DNA of 64,000 bases from Rhipicephalus microplus (GCF_043290135.1 NW_027464588.1:8502001-8566000); one strand, 5' to 3'. Shown: positions 46,274-58,079, counted from the first letter of the stretch. Notes: generated by a model from the letters alone, not told the origin. Translations and numbers: made by a program.

Positions 46274-47400
46274 ATGTCATGCGTCATTCGCAAGTGTTTC
46301 CAAGATATTACACTTCCAACCTCTTTCCACAAAGGCAGTATAACACTAGTTACCAAGAAAGACCCGATGTTCACGCGATTAGAAGATTGGCGCCCTATTC
46401 CCCTGCACAATGTAGATTACAAGCTCTTGGCCAACATTTTGGTGCGCCGAATCAGTTCATCTCTTGCAACATTAATTGCTCTCCACCAGCTCTGTTCTGT
46501 TCCGGGCCGAGAAATACACACCCATACGTGGTTAACGCGTGACATCGTTCAATACACCACTAGCCGATGTGCGCAAGGGCTGTTGATTTCATTAGATCAA
46601 GAGAAAGCTTTTGATTTTATAGAACATTGCTACATACTTAATGTTTTACATGCATACGGATTCCCGGATAAGTTCATTGACCTCATCCACGCGATGTACA
46701 CTAATTCAGAAAGTACCCTTTACTTAGATTCCCGTGAAAGTCACGCATTTAGAGTCACGCGTGGGGTCCGTCAAGGGTGTCCCCTCTCCCCAGTGTTATT
46801 TATCCTTGCATTAGAACCCTTCTTAAGGGCCGTTCAACATCACCCGCAGATTCGTGGCTTACCTCTACCCGGTAACACTCAAGTAAAGGTCACTGCATAT
46901 GCAGATGATATTACTCTATATGTACATAATGAACAGTCGCTGCAACATTCTCTTGATACATTCCATGAGTTTGGTATTATCTCCTGTGCAAGGTTAAACT
47001 TTTCTAAAAGCCAGTATTTTTTCATTGGCAACCCCAGCGGTCGTATCAACATCACGTCGCCTTTACAGTGGTCTCCTGAGATTTCAATACTCGGAGTTAC
47101 ATTCACTGCATTTGGTATACAGGATAGCATCTGGTCATCTGTTGTACAAACTCTTCTAATTAATATCCAAGCAGCCAGGTACTTCGAATTCCCCCTCTTG
47201 GAACGCCGATACTTAACTCAAACGGTGTAACTAGGCAAATTTCGGTACCTTTGTCATTCTGTTAAACCACCGCTCCACGTCTGCAGGGAAGTTCAAAGCT
47301 GCATCAGTTCATTTTTTTGGTCTGGTGGCACAGAATCGTTATCGCGTCGAGCGTTAGCTCAACCGCGAGATTAAGGCAGTTTTGCATTCTCCGATCTTTC
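46274..47400 (+). pseudogene. ORF2 reverse transcriptase of L1/Tx1-like LINE
   Basis: Reads LPTSFHKGSITLVTKKDP, WRPIPLHNVDYKLLANIL, LLISLDQEKAFDFIEH (motif A, catalytic Asp), RGVRQGCPLSPVLFILALEP (motif B) and AYADDITLYV (motif C, YADD intact). A TAA at 47228-47230 then interrupts the frame, which goes on as LGKFRYLCHSVKPPLHV and SSFFWSGGTESLSRRAL before decaying. All catalytic residues of RT are present. Confidence 0.9.
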
Positions 47401-47730
47401 CGTCACGACTTCTACATTGTGCATCCGCACTCTATTGCGAACACTAAGCAATGATGGCAAGCCCGCTCAAATCCTGGCTCGCTCCATCTGGGGCCATCAC
47501 TACGTGTCTTCTTGCCGGATAGCCAAATAAACCAAGGTCCCCAATTAACTGGATTACCATCTTTGTATCGAGCCCTTCTGGCAATTCACTGACGTTTGGA
47601 AGCTACGTGTCCAGAAATAGAGCTGGCCGATTCTAAAGTGGTGGACACAATGGCCGCCCTTCTACGGCCCTTGGCGCTCCCGCATCGTCAATCTGTAATG
47701 AACCGCACTTAGAAACCAATAACTGCCGCA

Positions 47731-48225
47731 GTGTTGCCAGGGCATCTCAGAGACTTTGTCTGGAGGTTGGGCTGGGGCTTGCTCCCCACGCGAGATAGGT
47801 TGCAGCGATGGCAGGTGGTTCGCACTTCCACTTGCCCCAACTGCGTCATGGTAGAGACCAATCAACATGCGACGTTTGAATGTGTGGTTTCCCGTCTTTT
47901 TTGGCGTGCGGTTAATGCTGGTTTTCGGGAACAGGGTGTGCGAACTTTCGTGCCCAACGGCCGATTCCCGCGTGGCCACTTCTCCGCTCTGTCAATACTT
48001 GCGGGGCTGTTCAGCCTTTGAAGAAACCGATGTGAGGCCGTAGCTGTCAATTGCTGCCGGCGTGCTTTGTGGCCGATACTGGGGAGAATGAGGCGAGAGA
48101 TCCTCGCGTTACTCTCCGAGGAGCTTTTCTTTCTCGGGGAGCACGAGTTTCTGCGGCATTGGTCATGCCCTTTCGTCAAGGTGGAACACGGAAGGATACA
48201 ACTCATTTTTCGACTGACTTGGTGC
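47731..48225 (+). pseudogene. ORF2 C-terminal zf-RVT region of L1/Tx1-like LINE
   Basis: Reads FVWRLGWGLLPTRDRLQRW, then TSTCPNCVMVETNQHATFEC, the Cys-x2-Cys...His...Cys zinc site found after RT in L1/Tx1 and plant LINEs, and FWRAVNAGFREQGV. A stop at 48019-48021 is followed by further recognisable sequence (LWPILGRMRREILALLSEEL, EHEFLRHWSCPFVKVEHGRI) to about 48225. Confidence 0.8.
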
Positions 48226-48772
48226 TAAGCAGTGCCCGTTGAGTTGTTTTATATTGTTGTGGGGAAGACAGCTGTGTCGGGGCGACAGTTCCATACACGT
48301 ATCAATATGATTTCATTTGTTACATATCGTGTTTCATTGCATCTATTGTATAGTTATACCATTGTATCATGATATCTCATTGAGGTCTTGTGTACATATA
48401 TGCGAACATTGTCATGTATAATAAAGCAAATGTCTTCACTGTAACGTAGTTATGTTAGTCGTGAAACATAGATGTGCTGAAGTGTATTTTCCCTGTTACT
48501 GGAATGGTATGAAGCCTTTGTGTTCTGTACATGCTGTAAATAAATTCTTTCTAAAGAAAAATGTTGGGAGAGGAGTTGCTGATGCCGTCTATAAGAGTAC
48601 CGAAATAAGCTTATTTTAGTGAAACCTTGCTTTTGATTGTTTAAGTAAAGGTAGAGCTATCGATCTAGAAATATATACAAAACTTTGGCCAGTTATCAAC
48701 TTTGTTCGCGTCAGGAAGGTTCGCTTTTATCATGTTGCGGTTGTCTCACACCGGACTGCATTGAGCGTTCAT

Positions 48773-48996
<224 letters not shown>

Positions 48997-48999
48997 TCT

Positions 49000-50870
49000 T
49001 TTCGTAGACTCACAGACTGGTGTCCGTGGCTTGCGTGTTCTCAGTTCCCGTGCCTGTCACATGATTTGCAGTTCTCGTGTATAACTATTTTTTTGCTAAA
49101 TTATGCAGGGAGCAATCAGCTTGATTCTTCCATCATCAATGAATCTGATGGATGGTCCTTAGGGGGTGGTGAAGAGTTGTTCTCGGTGGCCACGCTTTCT
49201 TGGTTTGTCTTGCATCGTTTTGCAGCATTGTGGTGTTCATTTTGAAGCGATGGGCTTCAAATTTGAGTGTTGATTTCATCTTATCTATGTTATTGTGTTT
49301 TGTTCTTGGTGGTATTTTACAAGTTTGTTTACTCTTTTTTTTCCTTTCCCTGATTTCTGGGTGATCATCCAGAATCGACAGCTTACTTTGAATTTCTCTA
49401 ATAATAAGAGCTGAAGTGTTTCCTTGAATTTAATCGGCTAGTCTTCTATAGAAAAGAATACGCAGTACATCTACAGTGCTTGCATGAGAATAGAAACCTC
49501 CTTCTTCTAATTATTGCGTGAAACGATCAGCGTACAATAACGAAACAGTGAAGAAAACATTTTAAAAAGTACTCGTCCACCTTACTGAAATTCTGTCTGT
49601 ACGAAGTAAGTACAGTCGCAAAATACTCTGGAGGTACTACACTAAAGTTCCTGATAGCCGGAGTGAAAAAAATCGCGAGAAATGCTCCGGAGGTGCCACA
49701 TTCAGTGCGGCTAGCTGAAAGAAAATGACAGTAAAAAGGTTTGCCGGAGTGAAATATCTCTTAAAAGTACTCCGCGTGTGCCACGCGGTTCCTCCGGTGA
49801 GCTGGAGCAATAATTTTGCTCCAGATGTCCAGAGCGAAAATTGGGAGGGTCCCAGTTTTCCAAAACATCAGCGCCGCACCCCCTGATAGATATACGCGGT
49901 TCACTATAGTGCTCGCGCAGCTAAGTGAAAGTAATAAAAAAGAGTACTCGATATGCATGGTTAGAACCAGCATATAACACGAGGCGTGTTCTTTATAAAA
50001 TTCCTCAAATAACCCTGCGTTTCATCGTGACTACCTTGTGCTTCAATAGAGCAGAACGTTGGGCTTGTTGCGCGGTATTCCAAAGTGCAGTCTAATGACT
50101 CGACAAGGCATAAGCCACACAGGAATGGTATACGGACAAACACTGCCTTTCAAATGATGGTTACTGGAAGCGCTGATAAATATAATGTCAGCAAGGGTGC
50201 AAGTGGCAACTGCGAAACACATCACTTTCTGAAAATAATGAGAAAAAAAACACACACACACTAACCACTCTCAGAAATTTACTGGTCCAGTATTAAATCT
50301 GCTTGAAAGGTCATAGACAGAGAGCGTGTTTTATTGCTCCGACAGCAGGTTATATCCATCCACCAAACAAAATGCATCGATGAAGCTTCTTTCGCGCCAC
50401 ACTTGCAGCAATGAAGCAATAAACTCTTGCAGATCATTAATGTCTTCTGGCATAGAGTATAGGTGAAGCATGACTGACGTTCTTGTCTTTCAATTGTCCA
50501 TGAATGGTAGTTCAGAGGCCTCAGTATATGCAGCATTCATGTAACAATGTTGCTCCTGAGCTATCAGAGCGCGATAGATTTACTCACACAACACGGCCCA
50601 ATCATAATTGGTGTGCTTGCATGCACCATGCACTTGCGTCGAACGCCGAGAGTGTTTGTGAAGAGGTGAACACTTCAGAAATATATGAACTGCAAGGATT
50701 CAACGTCTGGACGATTCTCTGCAGAATCTACAACAAATATGGTGGAAAGCAGCCTTTCAAACGCACGATCTTCGAGAGCCTCCCGTGAAGAAGTTTTGTA
50801 TTCTTCTCAGTTGGCGCAGGGAGGTGGTGTATGCGCATGGGTATGCACCTCGCCACGTTCGTTGTAACCA
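49000..50870. other. No recognisable gene
   Basis: AT-rich sequence with one irregular tandem block at 49615-49850. A 94-codon + frame at 50504-50788 has no recognisable motif. Confidence 0.45.
49615..49850. repeat. Imperfect tandem units around CTCCGGAGGTGCCAC
   Basis: Three diverged units each begin near A-TACTCTGGAGGTACTAC, AATGCTCCGGAGGTGCCAC or AGTACTCCGCGTGTGCCAC, and contain GCCGGAGTGAAA. Unit lengths are unequal. Confidence 0.4.
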
Positions 50871-50871
50871 T

Positions 50872-50996
50872 TGCACATAACATAACATAGCATAACTAAA
50901 CATAACATAACTTTATTTTTCTTAAAGACCCCTTGAGAGGGTATTACATAACGGGTGGGTCAACATATAATTTTTTTTTATTTCCACAAGTTTTTA
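50872..50996 (-). other. CR1-like 3' UTR, hairpin and (TTATG)n tail
   Basis: On the - strand an A-run, an inverted repeat CCCTCTCAAGGGG, AATAAA and then TTATG-type pentamer repeats. The conserved hairpin plus repeat is the recognition end for reverse transcription in this group. Confidence 0.75.
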
Positions 50997-51419
50997 TCAC
51001 GAAAAGTGGACACATAATCGATCAAAAAATGATGATGAGCATTCAGTGGTTACGACATCAAGTGGAAGGTCATTCCAGCCTTTTGCTGTCCGAACAGAAA
51101 AGGGCATATAAAAGGTGGTCATCTTAATCCTCAGCCGGGCAACTTGAACCGAATGACACGTGCGGTGAGATATGCGGGCTGGTGGGGCGATGTAGGGATG
51201 ACGAAGGGTGCTGTGAAAAAACCTACGAATAAGGCTGAAACTAGAGACGCGGCGGCGAATGTCAAGGCTTAAAATAGCCGATTCTTTTTTGAGCAATGTT
51301 ACACTTGTATTGTATGAATACGAAGAATGAATAAACCTGATAGCATTGTTTTGAACTTCCTCGAGTGAGTCGATCAGATAGGCTTGGTTTGGGCTCCAGA
51401 CTGCGGATGCGCATCCCAA
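50997..51419 (-). pseudogene. CR1-like ORF2 C-terminal domain
   Basis: A 140-codon frame reads [40 protein letters not shown], then [20 protein letters not shown] and a terminal FDRLCVHFS. This is the standard end of CR1/Jockey-type proteins (WNP/VQ..A.RFI..., WN.LP). It has no internal stop. Confidence 0.88.
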
Positions 51420-51586
51420 TTTGGATTGAATAAGAGACTTGTAGGCATGTATCTTGACATTTTTAGGTGCATGCTGGAGGTGACGTTTCAGGAAACCCAG
51501 AGATTCGTTCGCTGATGATATAATGTTAGTAATGCGCGCACCAGTTTAGATCATTGCATATGGTGACATATGGTGACACCGAGATA

Positions 51587-52329
51587 CTAGTACGACTGCA
51601 CGTGTTCGAGGGTAACGCTTGCAATTACATAAGGGAACAGAAAGGGGTTGTGGCGGCGGTGAAAAGAAACGGTCTTGGATTTGTTAAGGTTACGTTTCGT
51701 GAGCCACAGGTCACACCATTCCTGCACGTGGTTTAGGTCATCTTGAACAGCGGCTTGATCAGTGGGGTTGGCAATTGGGTTATATATTACGCAGTCGTCG
51801 GCGTACAAATGAATACAAGGGTAGACACATGAAGCTAGGCCGTTTATGTAAATCGGGAAGAGAAGGGGCCCGATAACAGAGCCTTGAGAACACCTGACAC
51901 TGATGGAACGGGACTATAGAGCGTACTTCATCGATGGAGACAAACTGCGAGTGGTTGGTTAGAAATTCTATAAACCAATTTTTTATCTTGATCTATATTT
52001 AAATATCTAAGTTTCATTAAGAGCCGTTTATGGGGCACCATGTTGAATGCTTTTGAGAAATCTAAAAATATTGCGAGCGTCTGCAGATTATTGTCAAGAT
52101 TGACATGTAAATCCTGAACAAAGAGGGCTAATTGGGTTTCGCAAGAGTAACCTTTGCGAAAACTATGTTGTGCGGGGTGGAAGAAGTTATTGCCGTCAAG
52201 TAAATGAATTATTTGGGAAAAGATGACGTGTTCCATGATCTTAAGGGGTACGCTCGTTAAAGAAATGGGGCAATAGTTTAGAGGGCTGTATTTGTTACCT
52301 GATTTGAAGACCGGAGTGACCTTCCCCAT
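51587..52329 (-). pseudogene. CR1-like reverse transcriptase core
   Basis: Reads VTPVFKSGNKYSPLNYCPIS, LTSVPLKIMEHVIFSQI, FRKGYSCETQLALFVQDLHV and LAIFLDFSKAFNMVPHKRLL (motif A Asp kept). After a frame change comes QGSVIGPLLFPIYINGLASC (motif B region) and LYADDCVIYN (motif C YADD, about 51800). Multiple frameshifts but no large deletion. Confidence 0.9.
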
Positions 52330-52374
52330 CTTCCAGTTGGCTGGTAAGTGGCCGGTGTGAAGTGACTGAGAATA

Positions 52375-52940
52375 TCAGCCACAGAATGACAGAAGAAATA
52401 CTTTTAGTGTTTTAATAATTTTGGAATTAATTCTGCCCACACCTGCTGAAGAAGACAGTTTCAATTTTTCAATGACAGACATTATACCCTCTGGTACAAA
52501 TATTATACGCGACATATAAGACGGTACACAAATCGGTAACACAGGGAATGGTATAGGGGTTTCATGGATAAACACAGATGAAAAAGCAGTACTGAATGGC
52601 TCAGCGCTCTCAAAAATACCTATATCGTCGCCCACTTCACTTTTCAGTGTAATGCTGCGCGTTTCCTGCGGAGTAATTATTTTCTAAAATTTTCTGGGGT
52701 TATTATAAGTATATTTGATGAATCTGTTTAAAAAAATGAGTGCTTGGCGCTGCGTAAGGTGAGCGAGAGCGCTTTTCAGCCGCATAGTATTTTTCCCAAT
52801 TGTGAGCACTGTTTTTCAGCTTGGCAGCACGAAATAACCGTTTTTTCTTATTTTCTAGTCTTTTCAAGGTTTTTGAGAACCTTGGTTTTTGGGAAACCGT
52901 GCGAAATCTAGTTTTAGGTATGAACTTTCTTGCTAACTCC
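52375..52940 (-). pseudogene. CR1-like linker between endonuclease and RT
   Basis: Includes KPRFSKTLKRLENKKKRLFR and AHNWEKYYAAEKRSR-type sequence (52900-52740), then FSTAFSSVFIHE and KLKLSSSAGVGRINSKIIK (52635-52375), where CR1 elements read KLK.SSSAGPDGI. Broken by several stops. Confidence 0.75.
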
Positions 52941-52941
52941 C

Positions 52942-53475
52942 CTATTTTATTTTTGAAGATTTTCCAGTTGTCTTCGTCTGTTCTGCTTGAAAGACGAGCT
53001 TCAAATTATGATAAAAAGCCTTGAAATTCGTTATTGATTGCCTCGTAACTCCCTTTATCATACAGACGGATAGTCGTCGAATAAATATGGCTGGGCAAGT
53101 GACGAAATTGAAGACTGAGTGTATAACCGTATGGTCGCCGATTTCACGCAGGTATGTAAGCGAAGATAGCGTTTCGCGATGTGTTGTTAATATCAAGTCC
53201 AATATTTTCGCTGAAGTATTTGTCACGCGAGTTGGCTCCAACACCAGCTGTGTGAGGTTTAAGTGGAGGCAGATATTGACAAGTTCTTTTTCTTCTGCGC
53301 TTGTTCCTGACAAAGCTGCCTGATTTCGCCAATCGATGTCGGGAAAGGTAAAGTCACCGAAAATTAGGACGCACGCGTTGGGGTGATTCAAAATGAGATG
53401 CTTCAATATTTTGTTAAATTTCTGTGAAAAGTCAGCGCTGCTTTGCAACGGCCTATAGCACACACCAAGTAGCAA
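52942..53475 (-). pseudogene. CR1-like endonuclease, C-terminal two thirds
   Basis: Reads LLGVCYRPLQSSADFSQKF, CVLIFGDFTFPDIDWRN (the usual GDFN is GDFT), NLTQLVLEPTRVTNTSAKIL, DLILTT and EIGDHTVIHSVF (SDH changed to GDH). The endonuclease is recognisable but two active-site positions are altered, so this copy would not be expected to cut DNA. Confidence 0.87.
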
Positions 53476-53569
53476 TGTTAGTGGTGTAGAACAAATGAGA
53501 AGCCAGGGGATTTCTAAGTCAGTCGCAATGCCGACGACTGAGCACGAAAGTAGCTTATACTAGTGGGAA

Positions 53570-54140
53570 TCAGAACAACTTCCTTACGATCGTTGCGAAA
53601 AAAGTTGAAGTTCGGAAGTCGGTCAGGATTTCGTCGTATGTGACGTCACCAGGAAGCCACGTTTCGGAGAGCACGACTAAATTGTTGCTAGATGACGAGA
53701 CAAGACTATATATTTCATCGCGTTTTGAAAGGAAGCTGCACACGTTAGTGTACACCACGGAAGTAGTGATATTTGCTCGGGCGTCCTTACGGAGGTGGTG
53801 TGGCAGTTGGCGATGCTGCCTGGTATGCTGTGGGATTTCTTTGACTTTTTGCGATACTTCATCGAAGGCATACTTCTTTGAACCAAGAAATAACATTTTG
53901 TAAGGGCATGAAAAAGTGGTCGACTTGTTTCTAGCGAAGGGTATTAGGTGTTTTCGTGCATTTTGAACCGAACGTGAGAAGTCCTGCCTGATTGGGTAAG
54001 TTGTACCTTTCAATTTTTTGCTGTTAGACAGGATCGCTTCTTTAGTTTTAAAAGATGTAAACCTTGCTATGATAGGACGCTGCAGGCCAGCGTTGTAGCG
54101 GCCGATCCGATGCGGCCTTTCAACTTCGTTCGGGTCAATT
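53570..54140 (-). pseudogene. CR1-like ORF1 end continuous with endonuclease start
   Basis: The ORF1 C-terminal module is visible (PNEVERPHRIGRYNAGLQRP, then TYPIRQDFSRSVQNARKHLI), and without a stop the frame passes through a 40-residue Arg/His/Gln-rich stretch into the endonuclease start VVYTNVCSFLSKRDEIYSLV, then VVLSETWLPGD with the catalytic Glu. ORF1 and ORF2 therefore read as one frame here, which may be a property of the family or the result of a lost stop. Confidence 0.75.
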
Positions 54141-54142
54141 TT

Positions 54143-54803
54143 TCAGGGGCGAAGCTCCTTAAGGCGTTGGATGTGCGTCCCCTGTATGTAGCCATTTCTC
54201 GTTTAGTTCTTGCAGTGTTCACTGGATGGGGTACTTGTAGCTGATGATGAAAAGATGCAAGATGGTATAAACTAGACGGCGGTACTTGTAGTTGATGATG
54301 AAAGATGCGAGTTGTTATAAAATAGGAATTACGTCACATATGACGCGTGTCATTGGTGGAAGGCAATCGTTCGATTTAGTTTGGCGACGTACGCTAGGGG
54401 GAGCGTTGTAATAGAATCGAGTGGGCAAAATGTACGGAGGATTCATGGTTTACCAGGTTTACCTCCGGAGCTTCGCCCACTCATCATCATTCACTTCGTG
54501 GATATGGCGGCACTTTAAAAGATACCATCCCACCCCTCCCCCCCCCAAAAAAAATTGTGCGCATGCCTATGCTGAAGGCGCTGCAAAACCTTGTGAGGTG
54601 CATTTACCTTGCAATGCCTGCGATCTCGGTAGCAATGTGAAACCACGTTGACTGCAGAAAGTTTTCGTAGGGGATCAGTACAACTGACTGTAACACAATT
54701 CAAAAATGCCCCCACCTCGCTGAAGGGAATCTTAAGGAAGTGCAATGCATTGCGTAGCGTCCATAAGGCGTTTCACACGTGAGAACCCAGCGTTAAATAA
54801 TAA
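54143..54803. repeat. Insertion in CR1 ORF1, GGGGCGAAGCTCC-family repeat at its left
   Basis: The CR1 ORF1 reading stops at one side (FMNLCSEHLNIKK near 54810) and resumes at the other (IDPNEVER near 54135). The first 335 bases carry inverted ends GGGGCGAAGCTCC (54146-54158) and GGAGCTTCGCCC (54467-54478). The remaining 300 bases were not identified. Related left ends occur at 10650 and 58080. Confidence 0.6.
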
Positions 54804-55120
54804 TGTTTTTTTTATGTTTAAGTGCTCACTGCAGAGGTTCATAAATAATCCTTCCGATTCCAAGAAGGTTTCACAGTGGTTAGTATCTGGAAGTCCTGGA
54901 ATAGCAGGTTGTTGCGTCGTGAGCGATTTTCAGCGTCCTCAAACCGAGGCTCTAAAGTTTCAATGGGACGGCTGGTGGCAGCCGCACTGGTATGCAATGT
55001 CGCTAGTTCTGATTGCACAGTTGAAATGGTTTTGTAGTGCTCATCCAACTGTGCTATTCTATCACTTAGACCACGAATAGTTTTTTCCGTAGTATGCAGT
55101 TGTACTTTTAAGTCTTGCAC
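54804..55120 (-). pseudogene. CR1-like ORF1 coiled-coil and RRM-start region
   Basis: Reads MQDLKVQLHTTEKTIRGLSD and RIAQLDEHYKTISTVQSEL, a heptad-like coiled coil, then RFEDAENRSRRNNLLF, the conserved entry to an RRM-like RNA-binding domain in LINE ORF1 proteins. A one-base frameshift follows, and the reading continues PGLPDTNHCETFLESEGLFM. It is cut by the insertion at about 54803. Confidence 0.75.
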
Positions 55121-55339
55121 TTCGAGAAGACGTGCAGACTGCCCGGTACATATTTTACCAGCTCAGATAGAATTAGAGGCTCAGGAGGCCCTGAATTGGT
55201 TTATATGTCCCCTGACAGTAGCAGTAATAAACAGTGAATGACATCGATAGATTTAAAAGCAAGGCATACATAGTGCTGCGGGCTCGGCAGCTGGACGAGA
55301 CAGTAATATTACTTGTTTTTTTTCGAAAACAAAGCTTTT

Positions 55340-57210
55340 TCTACCAACCTGCATAGCAAACTGGAGTGGATTTGATGACTGGTCCGTGGCGTAGCCACCG
55401 AGCTCACAGCATGCCGCGCGGGGATGTTCCGGTTTTATAGCTGTTGGTGGTGCTGATGACGATTGGGCTACTAGTGGCTGCCGTATCCACAGTTCCTCGC
55501 GTGGTGGCGCCGCTTAACAGGCCAGCGCATCAATGTTGAAACCGCTTTGGGTAGGCGTATCCGTGCTGATATCGAGCCACCAAGGCTCGCAAGCTACTGC
55601 TCTGTGGGGCACTCTGCCCAGTGAGGCGGAGGCAAGTGCGTGAATGGCAAGCATCACGCACACCTGCACTGCAAACAGGAGCAGGTTAGATGACTGTTCT
55701 GTGGCGTAGCCACCGAGCCCACATGCTCGCTGTTCGGGCAGGCCACGCCGCATATTGTGGCTGCCCTATCAGGATTTCTTTATGCGTGATCGCAGATGTT
55801 TCCAGGTGTTCGCCACGGGATTGTGAGCGTGTGATTACTGCCACACACGCGTACACTGCTCGTTCATGCTTGAACATGACAGAACCACGGCACGTAGCCT
55901 TGCCCTCACATGAACCTGAAGGAAAAGCACTGTTACTTTTGGTCACGTGGTGTTTGTAACGTCATCCAATACTCATTTACATGGGCCTAACGTTTATTTT
56001 ACCATTAAGCTTGACGATAAGCGTGGTATTTCTTAGAGTGCAGGTGAAAACAAAATTTACTCGTCCATTGTGCTCAAAATCTTCTTGTCCGTGTACTCCA
56101 CAAAAGCTAAGAAGGCTCCACCACTCACCCTTGCGCCACTAAATTGAACGAGGAAGAAGTGTTGGATAGACGAAATATACTAAGACATACCAGGCAATGA
56201 CGCGAAGAAATGCATAGGCAATGCCATTAGTTGTAATTGCCATGTAACTCTGAAGAAGGAAAAGTGAAAGAAATAATAACATGCTGCCATTATTAAAATG
56301 ACATCAAATTACCACGACTGAAGTAGAAAACAGGCAGCATGAACTACCTAAAATTTTGCTATGGACGTAACTATTAACTGTCAAATACAATGATGCTTGT
56401 TTAAGTACTGTTCGTCATGTCACTTCTTTCTGGGGTGTCTTGTGTTTTCACGGTGCTATGTTTACCGCAGCCATTAGTGAATGTACCGAATAAATCTAGT
56501 AATATGTGGGCCACGTTTCAGCTTTACTGTTTAACCACTTATTGAGAAGTATTCCAACTTTCAGAAGAACTATATTTCGGTTATTTTTGGCGCAATTACT
56601 CCAAAGGGACGTATTCTGCTAATAGATGTATTTTTTGGTGTTTTATCATCTAACAAACAGAAGCAGACAACGAAGTCCTCCGCAGCCACGAAACAATTCA
56701 CGCACCGAGACGACGCGGTAATACAACGTTAACAGTGCGTGTGAAGTCTTCGTTGATGCACTCGATATTAGCAGGCATTTAGAATAATTCCGGTGCAGGT
56801 TTAGCGCTACGTGAGCTAAACCTGGAGCATACATAAGAAACGCAATTAACTCTCATCCGGGAGTACGATTTTTTCTTTCGCGTATCTCTCATGCGCCGGT
56901 AACACCGGCTCTTACATTTTTGTTTCCTCTGTAGCATTTGTGCCGATGAACAGGTCCTTTGTCATCCCGCAAAGCAAGTAGAGCACTCCCGTTTTTAGAG
57001 CTTGATCATCATTGTGTGCAAGCTCCGCGTTATCTTTTGTAACACGATAGAACGAGAGTGATTCCACGCTTTGCTTGCTCCTTTACACTTGAGATCGAAA
57101 CAAAGATAATAGAAAGCAATAATTGGGTAGCCTGACTCTTAGGTGAACTTCATACAAACAGTCGATCGAAGCCTTCAGAATCAAGTAATGGAATAGAGGA
57201 TTGTTATTCA
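55340..57210. other. No recognisable gene; one direct repeat
   Basis: 55366-55425 and 55670-55729 are similar (shared GTGGCGTAGCCACCGAGC), offset by about 304 bases. No domain-bearing frames otherwise. Confidence 0.4.
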
Positions 57211-57213
57211 TTG

Positions 57214-57476
57214 AAATCTCATAGTGCAGTCGCGCCACGGTGCTTTAGTGGATAAGGTACTCTGCTGATTCGCAGGTCGCGAGATCGAATCCCGGCTTCC
57301 GCGGCTGCATTTTTGATGGAGGCGAAAATGTTGTAGGCCCGTGTGCTCAAATTTGGGTGCACGTTAAGAACTCCAGGTGTTGAAATTTCCGGAGACCTTT
57401 ACTACGGCGTCTCTCATAATCATAACGTGGTATTGGGGCGTTAAACCCCACAAATCAATCAAAATCTCATGGTGCA
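57214..57476 (+). mobile_element. Ruka-like SINE, full length, with target duplication
   Basis: SINE at 57229-57461 with head (GGTGCTTTAGTGGATAAGG), box B GATCGAATCCC, body and TCAATCAA tail. The flanks AAATCTCATAGTGCA (57214-57228) and AAATCTCATGGTGCA (57462-57476) differ at one base. Confidence 0.95.
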
Positions 57477-57479
57477 AGA

Positions 57480-58070
57480 AACTCGAAAAATGACAATTTA
57501 AGGTAGCATTTTACAGTACTTAGCTTCGCAAAGGTTCAGATTCCTCAAGCAGTGGCGACCTATTTCATTGTTTGATCAAGCTGTTTTCGAGACATTTTGT
57601 TTATTCAACTTCCAGATGCACTGTTTTACTTGAACCTAAATGTGGTAATTCACTTCATATGGATATGGCTGAACATAGTCACCTCATATAATATAGTCTT
57701 CTTCACACAACTTCACAGAAACAGCAGTAGTGTCACCTGTAGGTATTTCTTACGTTTCAACGTTATTATTGTTAAGCTGTTAAGCCGTGGTTTTGATTGC
57801 CACCTCCACTCACGCATTTTGCCGTGGCCAAAAATCAACTAAGCGAGACAAATTGAAGGCGTTTGTAAGTTTATATTATAAACACAAAACAGCCCAACAC
57901 ACAAGGACAAGTAGAGAAGGGAAACGCATAAGGCGTTGTCTTGCTATTGAGTTTATTTAGAGCTGATTAACCAGGAAACCATGGTTGTCATTTTAAGTGG
58001 TGGTGTTTTTATGAATAACAAAATCATTTTTTGAGAGTGTGCACTTTCGCGAGCTTCATGTTTGTTTGCT
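57480..58070. other. No recognisable gene
   Basis: AT-rich; an 81-codon + frame at 57597-57842 has no motif. Confidence 0.45.
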
Positions 58071-58079
58071 TAACATCAT

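Larger units (their letters stand above)
44490..48562 (+). mobile_element. L1/Tx1-like non-LTR retrotransposon, 5'-truncated
   Basis: Contains the tail of an ORF1 (44497-44682), ORF2 with endonuclease (44728 onward), reverse transcriptase (46140-47230), a zf-RVT zinc region (47731-48021) and a C-terminal helix region to about 48225, then a 3' UTR with AATAAA at about 48420 and a final AATAAATTC followed by A-rich sequence at 48538-48560. The motif style (DQEKAFD, GVRQGCPLSP, AYADD, zf-RVT) places it in the L1/Tx1 group. Only a handful of stops and frameshifts are present, so it is moderately young. No target duplication was found. Confidence 0.88.
50872..55330 (-). mobile_element. CR1-like non-LTR retrotransposon with interrupted ORF1
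   Basis: On the - strand: ORF1 with coiled coil (55120 to about 54810), a foreign insertion (about 54143-54803), the end of ORF1 joined to the endonuclease start (54140-53570), endonuclease (53475-52942), reverse transcriptase (52635-51590), a C-terminal domain (51419-50997), a short 3' UTR with a CCCCTCTCAAGGGGTC hairpin and AATAAA, and a tail of TTATG repeats (50872-50912). CR1-group LINEs end in short repeats rather than poly(A). The 5' limit is approximate. Confidence 0.88.
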
